Assembly (NCBI RefSeq): GCF_001517975.1
Contig: NZ_KQ950184.1
Span: 187,934 to 251,933 of the forward strand
DNA length: 64,000 nucleotides
Reading direction: 5' to 3'
DNA from: Thermobifida cellulosilytica TB100
Lineage (GTDB): Bacteria; Actinomycetota; Actinomycetes; Streptosporangiales; Streptosporangiaceae
Positions 1-11,855 of the stretch are shown piece after piece (position 1 is the stretch's first letter; each line of letters begins with the position of its first letter). A model generated the notes under the pieces. It was given only the letters and a program-made list of their open reading frames with translations. It was not told where the DNA came from and made no database searches. The position numbers were made by a program, and so were the translations under genes.

Positions 1-315
1 GCGGTACGGCTGGGAGCAGGTTTCGTACCGCTGCGCAAAGCGGGGAAACTCCCCTCACGCACCCTTTCCCAGTCCTATGATCTGGAGTACGGTACCTCCA
101 CCGTCGAGATGCACGCGGACGCGGTCGCTCCCGGCAGCCGGGTGCTCATCGTCGACGACGTGCTCGCCACCGGGGGCACAGGGCGGGCCGCGGTGGATCT
201 GATCCGGCGGGCGGGTGGTACCGTCGTGGAATTCTCGGTCCTTCTGGAACTCGGGTTCCTCAAGGGGCGCGAGAAGCTGGCCGACGTCGAACTGCGGTCA
301 CTGGCCACCGTCTGA
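1..315 (+). CDS. apt: adenine phosphoribosyltransferase, 3' part
   Basis: Adenine phosphoribosyltransferase makes AMP from adenine and PRPP (purine salvage, cytosol). The gene is cut by the window edge; the frame is open from base 1. Visible family signatures are [14 protein letters not shown], then LEYGT and EMHxDA, and the PRPP-binding loop [16 protein letters not shown]. It ends at a TGA at 313-315. A GC-rich hairpin (324-354) follows, then relA. The apt-relA order is common in actinomycetes. Only the C-terminal two thirds or so is present, so the start cannot be judged. Confidence 0.93.
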   Translation, partial: AVRLGAGFVPLRKAGKLPSRTLSQSYDLEYGTSTVEMHADAVAPGSRVLIVDDVLATGGTGRAAVDLIRRAGGTVVEFSVLLELGFLKGREKLADVELRSLATV

Positions 316-323
316 CCCCGGTG

Positions 324-354
324 GGCGTGCCGCGGGACTCCTCGCGGGCACGCC
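324..354 (+). terminator. hairpin after apt
   Basis: GGCGTGCC-GCG and CGCGGGCACGCC pair with one bulge, 9 bp after the apt stop. There is no T-tract, as is usual in high-GC actinomycetes. It may end or attenuate apt transcription before relA. Confidence 0.4.
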
Positions 355-565
355 GCCCGGGCACCCCCCTCCGCCGCCGGTGGGGCCTAGACCGGGAATG
401 ACGGCACCGCAGTGCCGCGTTGGAAGAGGACATAAGGGCGCGTTCCGGACGCCCGCCCACAAACCGGTGTGCCGAATGGCGACGACCACGTCCCGCTCGT
501 CTCGGCCTGTACGAACCGTCCGGCGTGGTGGCGGCCTCGCCGGCCCAGCCGCGGGAGGGTGCCCA

Positions 566-3013
<2,448 letters not shown>

Positions 3014-3061
3014 GCGGAGTGTCACGCTCTGTCCGTCGCGCCCATCGCGCAGACTGACAGC

Positions 3062-3445
3062 ATGCAGAAACTCTCACTGGACGCGCTCGCCGACCACCAG
3101 CTCCGGCTCGCCCTCGACTCCTCGGCCGGCCGCAGCGCCACCACCGTCTACGGCGGGCACGAGCGCTCCCTGCGCCAGACCGTGATCGCGCTCCGTGAGG
3201 GAGCAGGCCTGTCCGAACACCCCAACCCCGGCCAGAGCACCCTCCAGGTGCTGCGCGGCAGGGTGCGGCTTACCGCCGGGGAGGACTCCTGGGAGGCCCG
3301 CACCGGAGACATGATCATCGTCCCGGAGGCCCGGCACGCGCTGACCGCGCTGGCCGACTCGGCGGTGCTGCTGACCGTGGTGATGAACGACGAGCCTCCG
3401 GAGGAGGTCAGCCGCCGCCGTCGCCAAGAGCAGCGGACGCCGTGA
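3062..3445 (+). CDS. cupin-domain protein
   Basis: A 127-aa single-domain cupin. The core HPNPGQSTLQVLRGRVRLT followed by RTGDMIIVPEARHAL matches the two cupin motifs (a G-x-x-x-H-x-H-like part, here degenerate, and the G-D-x-x-x-x-P part). The usual metal-binding HxH pair is not fully present: one His lies in SEHPNP and one in EARHAL. Metal binding and catalysis are therefore uncertain, and it may simply be a small ligand-binding or stress protein. It starts 48 bp after relA and converges with the DUF349 gene; a hairpin lies between them. The C-terminus is very basic (RRRRQEQR). The substrate is unknown. Confidence 0.8.
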   Translation: MQKLSLDALADHQLRLALDSSAGRSATTVYGGHERSLRQTVIALREGAGLSEHPNPGQSTLQVLRGRVRLTAGEDSWEARTGDMIIVPEARHALTALADSAVLLTVVMNDEPPEEVSRRRRQEQRTP

Positions 3446-3453
3446 CCGCGTCG

Positions 3454-3496
3454 GCGGGGCGGGCAACAACCCGGGGCCGGGAGCCGCCCGCCCCGC
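3454..3496. terminator. hairpin between convergent cupin and DUF349 genes
   Basis: GCGGGGCGGGC (3454-3464) pairs exactly with GCCCGCCCCGC (3486-3496) between two convergent stop codons, so it could terminate both transcripts. No T-run is present. Confidence 0.5.
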
Positions 3497-3502
3497 TCGC
3501 GC

Positions 3503-4733
3503 CTAGCTCATCTCCGCCAGCGCCCGCTCGGCCTCGGCCAGCCACGCCCGCCGGGCCTCCAGCGCCTCCTGCGCCTGCTCGGCCTTGCGCTCGTTGCCCG
3601 CCTCGCGGGCGTCGGCCAGTTGCTTCTCCAGGTTGTCGATGGACTCACGCAACTGGGCGATGGTCGCCTCGGCACGGGCGCGCGCCTCGGGGTTGGTGCG
3701 CTGCCACTCCTGCTCCTCGGCCTTGCGCACGGCCTCCTCGATCTTGCGGAAGGCGCCCTCCAGCCGGTCCCGGACGTCGCGCGGCGCCGGCCCCGCCTCC
3801 TCCCAGCGCTCCTGGAAGTCGCGCAGCTTCGCGCGGGCCTCCCGCGGGGGTCACCGGCAGCAGCGTCTGCCGCGCCTCCTCCAGCAGCTTCTCCTTGATC
3901 TCGGCGTTGCCGCGCAGCTCCGCGTCGCGTTCGGCGAACACCGCGTTGCGGGCCGCGAAGAAGCGGTCCTGGGCGCCCTTGAAGCGGCTCCACAGCGCGT
4001 CCTCGGTGGCGCGGTCGGCGCGTCCGGCAGCCTTCCACTGCTGCATCAGCTCGCGGTAGCGGCTGGCGGTGGGCCCCCAGTCGGTGGAGTCGGCGATGGC
4101 CTCGGCCTCGGCGACGATGCGCTCCTTGACCTCACGCACCTGCTCGCGCTGCTCGTCCAGACCGGCGAAGTACGCCTTGCGGCGCTTGGAGAACGCGTTG
4201 CGCGCGGCCGACATGCGCTTCCACAGCGCCTGCTCGGTGGCGCGGTCGGCGCGCGGCGCGGCCTTCCACTCGTCGATGAGCTGCCGCATGCGCTCGCCGC
4301 CGGTCTTCCAGTGCGTCGTCTCCTCGGCGACCCGCTCGGCCTCGGCGACGATGCGCTCCTTGATCTCGCGGGCCTGGTTGCGGGCTTCCTCCTGGGCCTT
4401 CTTCTGCTCGATCCGTCGCTGCTCGATCCGCTCGGCGAGCACGTCCAGGCGCTTGGCCAGGGAATCCAGGTCGCCGACGGCGTGTGCCTCGGTCACGGCC
4501 GTACGCAGCTTCTGCACGCTCGCCAGTGCCTGCGCGGCGGACAGGTCGGTGGTGGCCAGACGCTTCTCCAGCAGCTCCACTTCGGTCAGCAGCGAATCGT
4601 ACTTGCGCTTGAAGAAGGCGAGGGCCTCCTCTGGCGCCCCCGCCTGCCATGACCCGACGACACGTTCGCCCTCGCTCGTGCGCACATAGACCGTGCCGTC
4701 GTCGTCTACGCGGCCCCAGGGGTCCGTGGTCAC
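3503..4733 (-). pseudogene. DUF349 protein with apparent 1-nt frameshift
   Basis: Start GTG 4733 (TTDPWGRVDDDGTVYVR, a typical start for this actinobacterial family) has an AGGAGG seven bases upstream. Coiled-coil helices are followed by DUF349 repeats: two full copies (each with KERIVAEAE, W..T..R.R.L...WKAA.RADRATE.ALW) and a third beginning EIKEKLLEEARQTLLPVTP. At 3841-3850 the frame breaks. Reading one base fewer continues as EARAKLRDFQERWEEAG to the family-like end ALAEMS at 3503. The literal frame instead runs on into unrelated Gly/Ala/Arg-rich sequence to 3645. The break lies in GGG/CCCCC runs, so a sequencing error or a true one-base insertion are both possible. Restored length is about 407 aa. 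The cellular role of the family is not established. Confidence 0.7.
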
Positions 4734-5215
4734 CGTGTCCTCCTGTGTGATGAGCCTGATGCTCGTCAGGTCCGTATGGTCGTGGCAGCGTGCCACCAGC
4801 ACTGCGGCCGAGACGTCATCTCCCGCCGGAGCGACGGCGCGTTGGCACGTGTATGGGAACGAATCTACCCGTATCCGCCGGATCGACCTGTGATGTTGCC
4901 GCCCAGGTCCGTCGTCGTCCACCAAGCACGGTCCGGGCAGGGACCAATATGACACCGTCACGGCGTTTGGCAAAGAGCCACAGGCAGCGTGGTGACCGAA
5001 TGGTGATGAATCGGGGCGGCAGAGTGACGGTTTCCCGGTATGCCCGTCCCGGACGGCGCCGCCCGGACCGTACCGCCGACGGCGCCCGCGGGCGACGGCC
5101 GCAGGCCGCGCCGCCGACGTGGGGGCTTGTCAAGTCGCCACCACCGGCGCCGCGTCGGTACGCTCATGGGGTAACCGACAGCGTCCCCGCTCTGGAAACG
5201 AGGTCAGCGCCGACC
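4734..5215. other. divergent intergenic region
   Basis: 482 bp between the divergent DUF349 and metallo-hydrolase genes. I see no convincing coding frame; the in-frame extension upstream of 5216 is Arg/Pro-rich with no family resemblance. Part of it (about 4960-5030) is less GC-rich and probably holds promoters, but I cannot assign boxes with confidence. Confidence 0.5.
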
Positions 5216-5890
5216 GTGCTCATCGCAGACTTCCCCGCCGGACCGCTCGCGGCCAACTGCTACGTGGTGGCCTCGGCCGCGGAGGCCGAGTGCGTCATCG
5301 TCGACCCGGGCCAGCAGGCCGCGGAGGGAGTGGCCAAGCTGGTGGACGAGTACGCGCTGACCCCGGTCGCCGTCCTGCTCACCCACGGCCACTTCGACCA
5401 CGTGTGGTCGGCCGCGCAGGTGTGCCGGACCTACGGCGTCGCGGCGTACGCGCACCCCGCGGACCGGCCGCTGCTGAGCGACCCGGCCAGGGGGGTCGAC
5501 CCGGGACTGGCCGCGCAGTTGGCGGCGCTGTTCGGCGGCGAGCGGCTGCGCGAACCGGAGCGGGTGGTCGAGGTCGCCGACGGCCAGGTCCTGGACCTGG
5601 CGGGACTGGAGATCACCGTGGCGCACGCGCCGGGCCACACGCCAGGGTCGGTCGTCTACGCGCTGCCCGCGACCGGGGACGCCCCCGAGGTCCTGCTCAC
5701 CGGGGACCTGCTGTTCGCGGGCTCCATCGGACGCACCGACTTCCCCGGCGGCGACCACGCCGAGATCCTGCGCAGCCTCTCCCGGGTCTGCCTGAGCCGC
5801 GCAGACGACACCGCGGTGCTCCCGGGGCACGGTCCGCGCACCACCATCGGCCGGGAACGCGCCACCAACCCCTTCCTGCGCGACCTGTAG
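5216..5890 (+). CDS. metallo-beta-lactamase-fold hydrolase (glyoxalase II-like)
   Basis: 224 aa. The metal-binding signature THGHFDHV, a later His in AHAPGHTPGSV, the Asp in LLTGDLLF and the His in LPGHGPRT are all present, so this is a complete Zn-dependent MBL hydrolase of the hydroxyacylglutathione-hydrolase-like group. I chose GTG 5216 because relatives in actinomycetes begin M-hydrophobic-IAxFPAG, as here (LIADFPAGPLAANCYVV); GGAAACGAGG precedes it. The true substrate is unknown (a thioester of a low-molecular-weight thiol is plausible). In many actinomycetes this gene sits between relA and hisS; here aspS follows 186 bp later and no hisS is present. Confidence 0.9.
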   Translation: MLIADFPAGPLAANCYVVASAAEAECVIVDPGQQAAEGVAKLVDEYALTPVAVLLTHGHFDHVWSAAQVCRTYGVAAYAHPADRPLLSDPARGVDPGLAAQLAALFGGERLREPERVVEVADGQVLDLAGLEITVAHAPGHTPGSVVYALPATGDAPEVLLTGDLLFAGSIGRTDFPGGDHAEILRSLSRVCLSRADDTAVLPGHGPRTTIGRERATNPFLRDL

Positions 5891-6076
5891 ACGGACGCTG
5901 TCCAGCGCGAGGAACCGGGAACCAAGGACCATGAGCAGCATCGCCCCGCATGCGGTTTCGGGAGCACGGCCGCCGCGGAGACGAGATACCGGCACCGGCT
6001 CCGCACCGTGGAGCCGGTCGACCGCACGCCTCAGGCAACCACCGCGACATTCCGAAACTGCTGAAGGAGAACTCCG

Positions 6077-7813
6077 TTGATCCGCACGCACGAGGCGGGC
6101 ACACTACGCGCCGAACACGCCGACGAGACCGTGGTCCTGGCCGGTTGGGTGGCCCGACGCCGCGACCACGGCGGCGTCGTCTTCCTGGACCTGCGTGACG
6201 CCTCCGGTGTCGTCCAGGTCGTGGTCCGCGAGGACGAGCTCGCCCACGACCTCCGCTCGGAGTACTGCGTCAAGGTGACCGGTACGGTCCGGATCCGTCC
6301 CGAGGGCAACGAGAACCCGGACATCGCCACCGGCGCCGTCGAGGTCGCCGCCGACCGCATCGAGGTGCTGAGCGAGTCCGCTCCGCTGCCCTTCCCGCTC
6401 GACGGCGTCCAGGAGGTCTCCGAGGAGGCCCGGCTGCGCTACCGCTACCTGGACATGCGCCGCCCGGAGACGGCGGAGGCGCTGCGCGTCCGGTCCCGGG
6501 CGACCTTCGTCGTCCACGACGTCATGCGCGAGCACGGCTTCGTCAACATCGAGACCCCGTACCTGACCCGCTCCACCCCCGAGGGCGCCAGGGACTTCCT
6601 GGTGCCGGTGCGCCTACAGCCGGGGCACTGGTACGCCCTGCCGCAGTCCCCGCAACTGTTCAAGCAGTTGCTCATGGTGGGCGGCATGGAGCGGTACTAC
6701 CAGATCGCCCGCTGCTTCCGCGACGAGGACTTCCGCGCCGACCGGCAGCCGGAGTTCACCCAGATCGACATCGAGATGAGCTTCGTCGACCAGGAGGACG
6801 TTATCGGCGTCGGCGAGGCGCTGGTGGCCCGGCTGTGGGGCGAGATCCTCGGCTATGAAATCCCGCTGCCGCTGCCGCGGATGCCGTTCCGCGAGGCGAT
6901 GGACCGCTTCGGCTCGGACAAGCCCGACCTGCGCTTCGGGGTGGAGCTGACCGAGCTGACCGAGCTGTTCGCCGACACCTCCTTCCGGGTCTTCCAGGCC
7001 CCCTACGTGGGCGCCGTGGTGATGCCGGGCGGTGCCTCGCAGACCCGCAAGCAGCTCGACGGCTGGCAGGAGTGGGCCCGGTCGCGTGGGGCCAAAGGGC
7101 TGGCTTACGTGCTGGTCCAGCAGGACGGGACGCTTGGCGGCCCGGTCGCCAAGAACCTGTCCGAGGCCGAGAAGGCCGGGCTGCTGGAGGCTACCGGAGC
7201 CGCGCCGGGCGACGCCGTCTTCTTCGCCGCGGGCACCCGCCGCCAGGCCCAGGAGCTGCTGGGGGCGGCACGGCTGGAGATCGGCAACCGGCTCGACCTG
7301 ATCGACCGGTCCCAGTGGTCGTTCCTGTGGGTGGTGGACGCCCCCATGTTCGAGGAGGACGGCGAGGGCGGCTGGACCTCGGTCCACCACCCGTTCACGG
7401 CTCCCAAGCCGGAGTTCGCCGCCACGTTCCACGAGGACCCGGCCAACGCGCTGGCCTACGCCTACGACATGGTCTGCAACGGCCAGGAGATCGGCGGCGG
7501 GTCGATCCGTATCCACCGGAGCGAGATGCAGCAGCGGGTCTTCGAGACGCTGGGCATCAGCAAGGACGAGGCCGAGGCGAAGTTCGGCTTCCTGCTGGAG
7601 GCGTTCAAGTTCGGTCCCCCGCCGCACGGCGGCATCGCGTTCGGCTGGGACCGCATCGTCGCCCTGCTGTCCGGGGGGAGCTCGATCCGCGACGTCATCG
7701 CCTTCCCCAAGACCGCGTCGGGGGCCGACCCGTTGACGGGGGCGCCCACCCCGATCACGGCGGAGCAGCGCCGGGAGGCGGGTGTCGACGCCGTTCCGGA
7801 GGAGTCGGCCTGA
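6077..7813 (+). CDS. aspS: aspartyl-tRNA synthetase
   Basis: Class II synthetase that charges tRNA-Asp, 578 aa. It starts with TTG at 6077, preceded by GAAGGAGA 6 nt upstream; the protein begins [20 protein letters not shown], a normal AspRS start. It has an N-terminal OB-fold anticodon-binding domain (about 1-105) and motif 2 [19 protein letters not shown] bacterial GAD-type insertion lies about 290-420, and motif 3 is [14 protein letters not shown]. Whether it is discriminating (tRNA-Asp only) or also charges tRNA-Asn cannot be settled from motifs alone. Confidence 0.97.
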   Translation: MIRTHEAGTLRAEHADETVVLAGWVARRRDHGGVVFLDLRDASGVVQVVVREDELAHDLRSEYCVKVTGTVRIRPEGNENPDIATGAVEVAADRIEVLSESAPLPFPLDGVQEVSEEARLRYRYLDMRRPETAEALRVRSRATFVVHDVMREHGFVNIETPYLTRSTPEGARDFLVPVRLQPGHWYALPQSPQLFKQLLMVGGMERYYQIARCFRDEDFRADRQPEFTQIDIEMSFVDQEDVIGVGEALVARLWGEILGYEIPLPLPRMPFREAMDRFGSDKPDLRFGVELTELTELFADTSFRVFQAPYVGAVVMPGGASQTRKQLDGWQEWARSRGAKGLAYVLVQQDGTLGGPVAKNLSEAEKAGLLEATGAAPGDAVFFAAGTRRQAQELLGAARLEIGNRLDLIDRSQWSFLWVVDAPMFEEDGEGGWTSVHHPFTAPKPEFAATFHEDPANALAYAYDMVCNGQEIGGGSIRIHRSEMQQRVFETLGISKDEAEAKFGFLLEAFKFGPPPHGGIAFGWDRIVALLSGGSSIRDVIAFPKTASGADPLTGAPTPITAEQRREAGVDAVPEESA

Positions 7814-7832
7814 CCCGTCCGGGCGGAGTCTG

Positions 7833-7864
7833 CGGGGCGGGCGGCCGCGGGGCTGCCCGCCCCG
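7833..7864 (+). terminator. terminator hairpin after aspS
   Basis: CGGGGCGGGC (7833-7842) pairs perfectly with GCCCGCCCCG (7855-7864), 20 bp after the aspS stop. The sequence after 7920 becomes AT-rich and probably carries the promoter of the next gene. Confidence 0.6.
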
Positions 7865-8086
7865 TTCGGGTCAGGGCGGGGGAGAAGAGAACCCCTGGTG
7901 GTCGGAGAACGGTCCGAGGAAGATTCGCTTTCCGGTCATACAGCGCTTTTCTTGTTATTTTTCTCTCATTACAGTGATGTTGCGTCGCGGAACGGTCGCC
8001 GACAGTGATCGACTGTGTGGTGTCGGCCCGTGGGGAGCACCCGCGTCGCGTGTCCCGGAAGGACTGGACCAGCGAAAGGCGTGCCC

Positions 8087-8536
8087 ATGCCCACCACGAC
8101 ACTCCGACGCTCCCTGGCCCTCCTGGCGGCCACCGGCTGCGCCGTCCTCGGCTTCGGCGCCAGCGCGGCCGCCGACGCGGTGGACTCTCCGCAGCGTCCG
8201 CCCACGGCCAGCCTCGTGCTCACGATCACCCCGGAAATCGACTCCCCCGTGGTCAGCCACGAGGTCCAACGGCCCCAGGCCAGGAGGGTGACGCTGACCT
8301 GCGGCCCCGACGGGGGCAGCCACCCCGCTCCGGAGAAGGCGTGCGAGGCGCTGCGCGAGGTCGACGGCTACTTCGAGCGGCTGCCCTCCATTCCCAACGT
8401 GTTCTGCCCGGCGGTCTGGGACCCGGTGCGGGTCACCGCGACCGGAAGCTGGGGGAACCGCAGGGTCGTCTACGCGGAGAGGTTCGGCAACTCCTGCGAG
8501 GCGGGAGTGGGGACCAACGGGGTCTTCTTCTTCTGA
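8087..8536 (+). CDS. secreted subtilisin-inhibitor-like (SSI family) protease inhibitor
   Basis: 149 aa with a Sec signal peptide (TTTLRRSLALLAATG... then ASAAADA, probable cleavage after about residue 30). The mature part matches SSI: VTLTCGPDGGSHPAPEKAC, then FCPAVWDPVRV, then the C-terminal FGNSCE and FFF. The four conserved Cys of the family are all there, giving two disulfides. By alignment with SSI (CPM-VYDP) the reactive bond would be Ala-Val in CPAVWDP, so P1 is Ala rather than Met or Lys. ATG 8087 has AAAGG 7 nt upstream; GTG 8081 is an in-frame alternative. Such inhibitors are secreted by actinomycetes to control extracellular serine proteases. Confidence 0.9.
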   Translation: MPTTTLRRSLALLAATGCAVLGFGASAAADAVDSPQRPPTASLVLTITPEIDSPVVSHEVQRPQARRVTLTCGPDGGSHPAPEKACEALREVDGYFERLPSIPNVFCPAVWDPVRVTATGSWGNRRVVYAERFGNSCEAGVGTNGVFFF

Positions 8537-8556
8537 CCGGTTGGAGGAAGGTGAGA

Positions 8557-8577
8557 GCCCGGCCGGTGCGGCCGGGC
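8557..8577 (+). terminator. terminator hairpin after SSI gene
   Basis: GCCCGGCC (8557-8564) pairs with GGCCGGGC (8570-8577), about 20 bp after the stop, flanked by GAG/CTC. Confidence 0.5.
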
Positions 8578-8886
8578 CCTCGTCGTGTGTCGCGTGTGCT
8601 TGATGTGTCTCAGGTCACAGGAACCACGAGGATGCTCGCGGAGTCTGATGGGGTGATGTGTCGACTGGTGGGTGGATTGACCGGTTGCGGCGTAAAAAGA
8701 TCGAACATGTCGTAGCCGAGTGCTAGGGTCGCTCCACCAGATGCCACCCGCTTGGACGCCAGTTCAGGCCAGCCATGCCCCCGTACGTGGCCTGGGCGGT
8801 GGGACGACGGAGGATTCCGGGCTCTTCTGTTTCCCTCCGGTCGGCATCAGAAGAACCCCCGTATGCACGCAACAGTTGGAGAATTG
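8578..8886. other. intergenic region upstream of lipoprotein gene
   Basis: About 300 bp with no coding frame I can support. A TAGGGT at about 8725 could be a -10 box but lacks a well-spaced -35. Confidence 0.4.
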
Positions 8887-9435
8887 ATGACCCTGGGTTC
8901 GTCCCGGTGGGGGATCGGCCGTGTCGCCGCCGCCACCGCGATCGCTGCTGCAACCCTCGCCGTGTCCGGCTGCGGACTGCTCCTGAACCGCGGCGGAAAC
9001 GCTCTGGACCAGACCCTCGACGAGCTGGAGCAGAACCTCGACGAGCTGGAGAACCCGAGCGGGACCACCGAGGAGGACGTCTTCAACATCGGCGTCGGGG
9101 ACTGCTTCCCCTCCGAGGAGACCCAGGCCGAAGGGGAGGTCTCGACCGTCCAGACCGTTCCCTGCAGCGAGCCCCACGACGGCGAGGCGTACGCGGCCGG
9201 GGACATGCCCGACGGCGATTTCCCCGGTGAGGTGGAGATCCAGAACTTCGCGGACGACTTCTGCATCACCGAGTTCGACCTCTTCGTGGGAGTCTCCTAC
9301 GAGCAGTCCGAGCTCGACTTCACCTACTACTACCCCACCGCCGAGTCCTGGGCCAGCGGGGACCGCGAGATCCTGTGCGTCGTCTACGACCCCGCGGGCG
9401 ACGTCACCGGAACCCTCGAGGGCGCCGCTCGCTGA
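8887..9435 (+). CDS. small lipoprotein of septum-formation/DUF4190-like type
   Basis: 182 aa. A basic N-terminus and hydrophobic stretch lead to the lipobox VSGC (lipid Cys about residue 31), so it should be anchored outside the membrane. The following 40 residues are acidic and helical (LDQTLDELEQNLDELE). The C-terminal domain reads VGDCF...VQTVPCSEPHDGEAYA...FC...ILCVVYD, the pattern of actinobacterial septum-formation-type extracytoplasmic domains with paired Cys. ATG 8887 is preceded by GGAGA; ATG 8863 is in frame but has no comparable site and would displace the signal. Flanked by terminators, so probably monocistronic. Function unknown. Confidence 0.75.
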   Translation: MTLGSSRWGIGRVAAATAIAAATLAVSGCGLLLNRGGNALDQTLDELEQNLDELENPSGTTEEDVFNIGVGDCFPSEETQAEGEVSTVQTVPCSEPHDGEAYAAGDMPDGDFPGEVEIQNFADDFCITEFDLFVGVSYEQSELDFTYYYPTAESWASGDREILCVVYDPAGDVTGTLEGAAR

Positions 9436-9448
9436 CCTGTGACCCCGC

Positions 9449-9483
9449 ACGGCCCCGTCGTGGCACCGCCACTGCGGGGCCGT
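9449..9483 (+). terminator. terminator hairpin after lipoprotein gene
   Basis: ACGGCCCCG (9449-9457) pairs with CGGGGCCGT (9475-9483), 13 bp past the stop, followed by CTTGTGTG. Confidence 0.6.
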
Positions 9484-9769
9484 CTTGTGTGTACGGGAAG
9501 ACGGCCGATGTCACAACGGGGGGACGGTCGGGTTGAACCGCTAGAATTGTGAACGCTGTGCCGAGAATCCCGATGGCGTCAGGCAAGGGAATGGTCAAGG
9601 ATCGGCAAGAAAAGTTCTGTCAGGGCGGAAGGATCGCGGCGAATTTCGGGGGACCGGCGGTTCTCAGACCCTGATACGGATGATCTCCAAGCGACCGAAT
9701 CAAGCGAGAGTTCCCCTCGGCTGGTGACCCGAACGAAGGGGGATATTTCGTTAAAATGGGCTGAAACGG
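9484..9769. other. intergenic region before SpoIIE-type phosphatase
   Basis: About 290 bp, less GC-rich than its surroundings (for example 9590-9770). It probably holds the promoter of the following gene; no coding frame is supported. Confidence 0.4.
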
Positions 9770-11851
9770 ATGTCCGGGAGGGGTTCGCTGTGCGGACAGG
9801 ACATTCGCGACGACACGGGGATGATCGATTACGTGAACGGATCGACCGGAACAACGGGCGACTTCGCCGGTTCTGGAGGAAAGACTGACGCTCTCGGGGC
9901 GGGAATGGACAATCCAGCGGGCACGGCCTTCCACCATGCGCCGACAGCAATGCTCGTGGCCGATCACGCCGGATCCGTCCTCGTGGCCAACCAGGCCCTC
10001 ACTGCCCTCCTGGGACACCCGTCCAGCGAGATCACGGGCCGCCCCTGGCCCGAACTGTTCATTCCGGACGACCACGGCCGGGCCTGGGAGCAGCACAACA
10101 GGGCGCTGCGGGGAACCGTCTCCGGCCCCTGGCCCGACCTCACCCTCCGCACGGCGCAGGGACGGTCGCAGCGCACCGTCGTCCAGGCCCACCCCCTCCC
10201 CGCCGCACCCGGGGAGGACGGCCCCGGTGTCGTCGTCCAGATGTCGGTCGCCAGCCGCGACGAGGAGACCCTGCGCATCGTCACCGAACTGCGGCTCCGT
10301 GAGGCGGACACCGCCCTGTGGTCGCTCGACCTCACCACCGGCGAACTGAGCGAGTTGTTCGGCCCGTCCCCGCTGGGCCGGATGCTCGCCGGCGAGTCCT
10401 GCACCCTGGAGGACTGCCTGGCCCGGGTGCACCGCGACGACGTCGCCCGGCTGCGCGACGCACTGGAGACCTCCTACCAGGGGCGCGACTACGAGCAGCG
10501 GTTCCGCATGTTCGACCAGGTGGGCGACGAGCGGTGGCTGTACGCCCGCGCCACCCACGTCGGCGGTGAGCGCCCCCGGCTCGTCGGCGTCGTCGACGAC
10601 ATGACCGAGCACGTCCAGCTCGTCCGCCGCCTGGCCGACCGCCGCCGGATCGAGGCCGCCCAGGGGCGGCAGGTCAACGAACTGGCCGCCAAACTGGTCT
10701 CCGCCACCACGGTGCAGGAGGTCACCGACCTGCTCAGCAAGGAGTTCATGCCGATCTTCGGCGGCGACGGCGGCCACGTCCTGCTGCTGGACCAGGACGA
10801 ACTGCAGATCTACCCCGCGGACACCAGGGATGCGGGCAGGTGGCTGCACCCCGGCGAACACCGGGACGTCTCCCACCCCACCGGGGCAGTCCTCCAGGAC
10901 CGCCAGCTGCGCTTCTTCGAGAGCCGTTCCGAGCTGCTGGAACGGTTCCCCGCGGTGGAGGGGGCGCTGCGCCGCATCGGAAGCCACTCCTGGGCCTTCG
11001 TCCCGGTCTTCGGGGACGCCAAGGTGGCCCTGGGCGTGTGGGTGGTGGCCTGGACCCAGCCCCACCACGCCACCCCGGACGAGCGGGCGCTCATGCTGAC
11101 CCTCGCCGGACTGGCCGGGCAGGCCCTGCAACGCGTCAACCGCCAGCGCGCCGAACTGGAGCTCGCCGACGCGGTCCAACGGCGCATGCTGCCCCCGCAG
11201 CCCCCGGACTTCTCCGAGCTCGACGTGGCCGTGCGCTACCTGCCCGCGCGGGCCGGCTGGCGGGTGTGCGGCGACTTCTACGACGCCATCAGACTGCCCG
11301 GACGGCGCATCGGCCTGGTCGTGGGCGACGTCCAGGGCCACGGCGTGGAGGCCGCCGCCGCGATGGGCCAGATCCGCATGGCGTTCCGCGCCTACGCCAG
11401 CAACCAGAGCGACCCCGGCACGGTCCTCACCGAGACCAACCGGCTGCTCACCGAGACCGGGGAGATCGTCTTCGCCACCTGCGGCTACCTGGTGATCGAC
11501 GTCGACCTGGGGCAGTTGCAGGCGGCGTGGGCGGGACAGCCGCCCGTCGTCCTGGCCACCACCTCCGGCTTCGAGGTGTGGGAGCCCGAGACCGGGCCGC
11601 CGGTCGGCGTGGACGCGGAGGCGAAGTACCCGGTCAGCTCCCGCTCCCTGCCGTCCGGCAGCACCCTGCTGATGTGCTCGGACGGGCTCGTGGAGAGCGC
11701 CGAGGTGAACATGGACGACGGTCTGGCCGCGGTCGGCAACGAACTCAGCGCCAAGGCCGCCGACGTGCACAGCGCGGCCACCGCCCTGGCCGACCTCGCA
11801 CCGGCGGGACGCGGCGACGACATCGCGATCCTCGTCGCCCGGGTCCGCTGA
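9770..11851 (+). CDS. PAS-PAS-GAF-SpoIIE (PP2C-type) protein phosphatase
   Basis: 693 aa. Order: PAS (about 50-150, FHHAPTAMLVADHAGSVLVAN), a second PAS-like domain (about 165-280, ending ARATHVGGERPRLVGVVDDM), GAF (about 300-455), and a PPM/SpoIIE serine phosphatase (about 465-693). The last has LADAVQRRMLPP, the metal-binding GDFYDAI and GDVQGHGVEAA, CSDGLVES and the final GRGDDIAILVAR. All metal-binding Asp residues are present. Such proteins dephosphorylate anti-anti-sigma factors, but no partner kinase or antagonist lies next to it. The start is uncertain: ATG 9770, 9821 and 9905 are all in frame and none has a strong ribosome site. The PAP2 gene begins 4 bp later. Confidence 0.88.
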   Translation: MSGRGSLCGQDIRDDTGMIDYVNGSTGTTGDFAGSGGKTDALGAGMDNPAGTAFHHAPTAMLVADHAGSVLVANQALTALLGHPSSEITGRPWPELFIPDDHGRAWEQHNRALRGTVSGPWPDLTLRTAQGRSQRTVVQAHPLPAAPGEDGPGVVVQMSVASRDEETLRIVTELRLREADTALWSLDLTTGELSELFGPSPLGRMLAGESCTLEDCLARVHRDDVARLRDALETSYQGRDYEQRFRMFDQVGDERWLYARATHVGGERPRLVGVVDDMTEHVQLVRRLADRRRIEAAQGRQVNELAAKLVSATTVQEVTDLLSKEFMPIFGGDGGHVLLLDQDELQIYPADTRDAGRWLHPGEHRDVSHPTGAVLQDRQLRFFESRSELLERFPAVEGALRRIGSHSWAFVPVFGDAKVALGVWVVAWTQPHHATPDERALMLTLAGLAGQALQRVNRQRAELELADAVQRRMLPPQPPDFSELDVAVRYLPARAGWRVCGDFYDAIRLPGRRIGLVVGDVQGHGVEAAAAMGQIRMAFRAYASNQSDPGTVLTETNRLLTETGEIVFATCGYLVIDVDLGQLQAAWAGQPPVVLATTSGFEVWEPETGPPVGVDAEAKYPVSSRSLPSGSTLLMCSDGLVESAEVNMDDGLAAVGNELSAKAADVHSAATALADLAPAGRGDDIAILVARVR

Positions 11852-11855
11852 CCCG

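Noticed and set aside
215..565. Longer RelA start upstream of 566
   Set aside because: It would overlap the apt coding end and has no ribosome site; 566 has GGGAGGG.
4734..4973. N-terminal extension of the DUF349 frame up to 4973
   Set aside because: The family start with AGGAGG is at 4733; the upstream part has no family resemblance.
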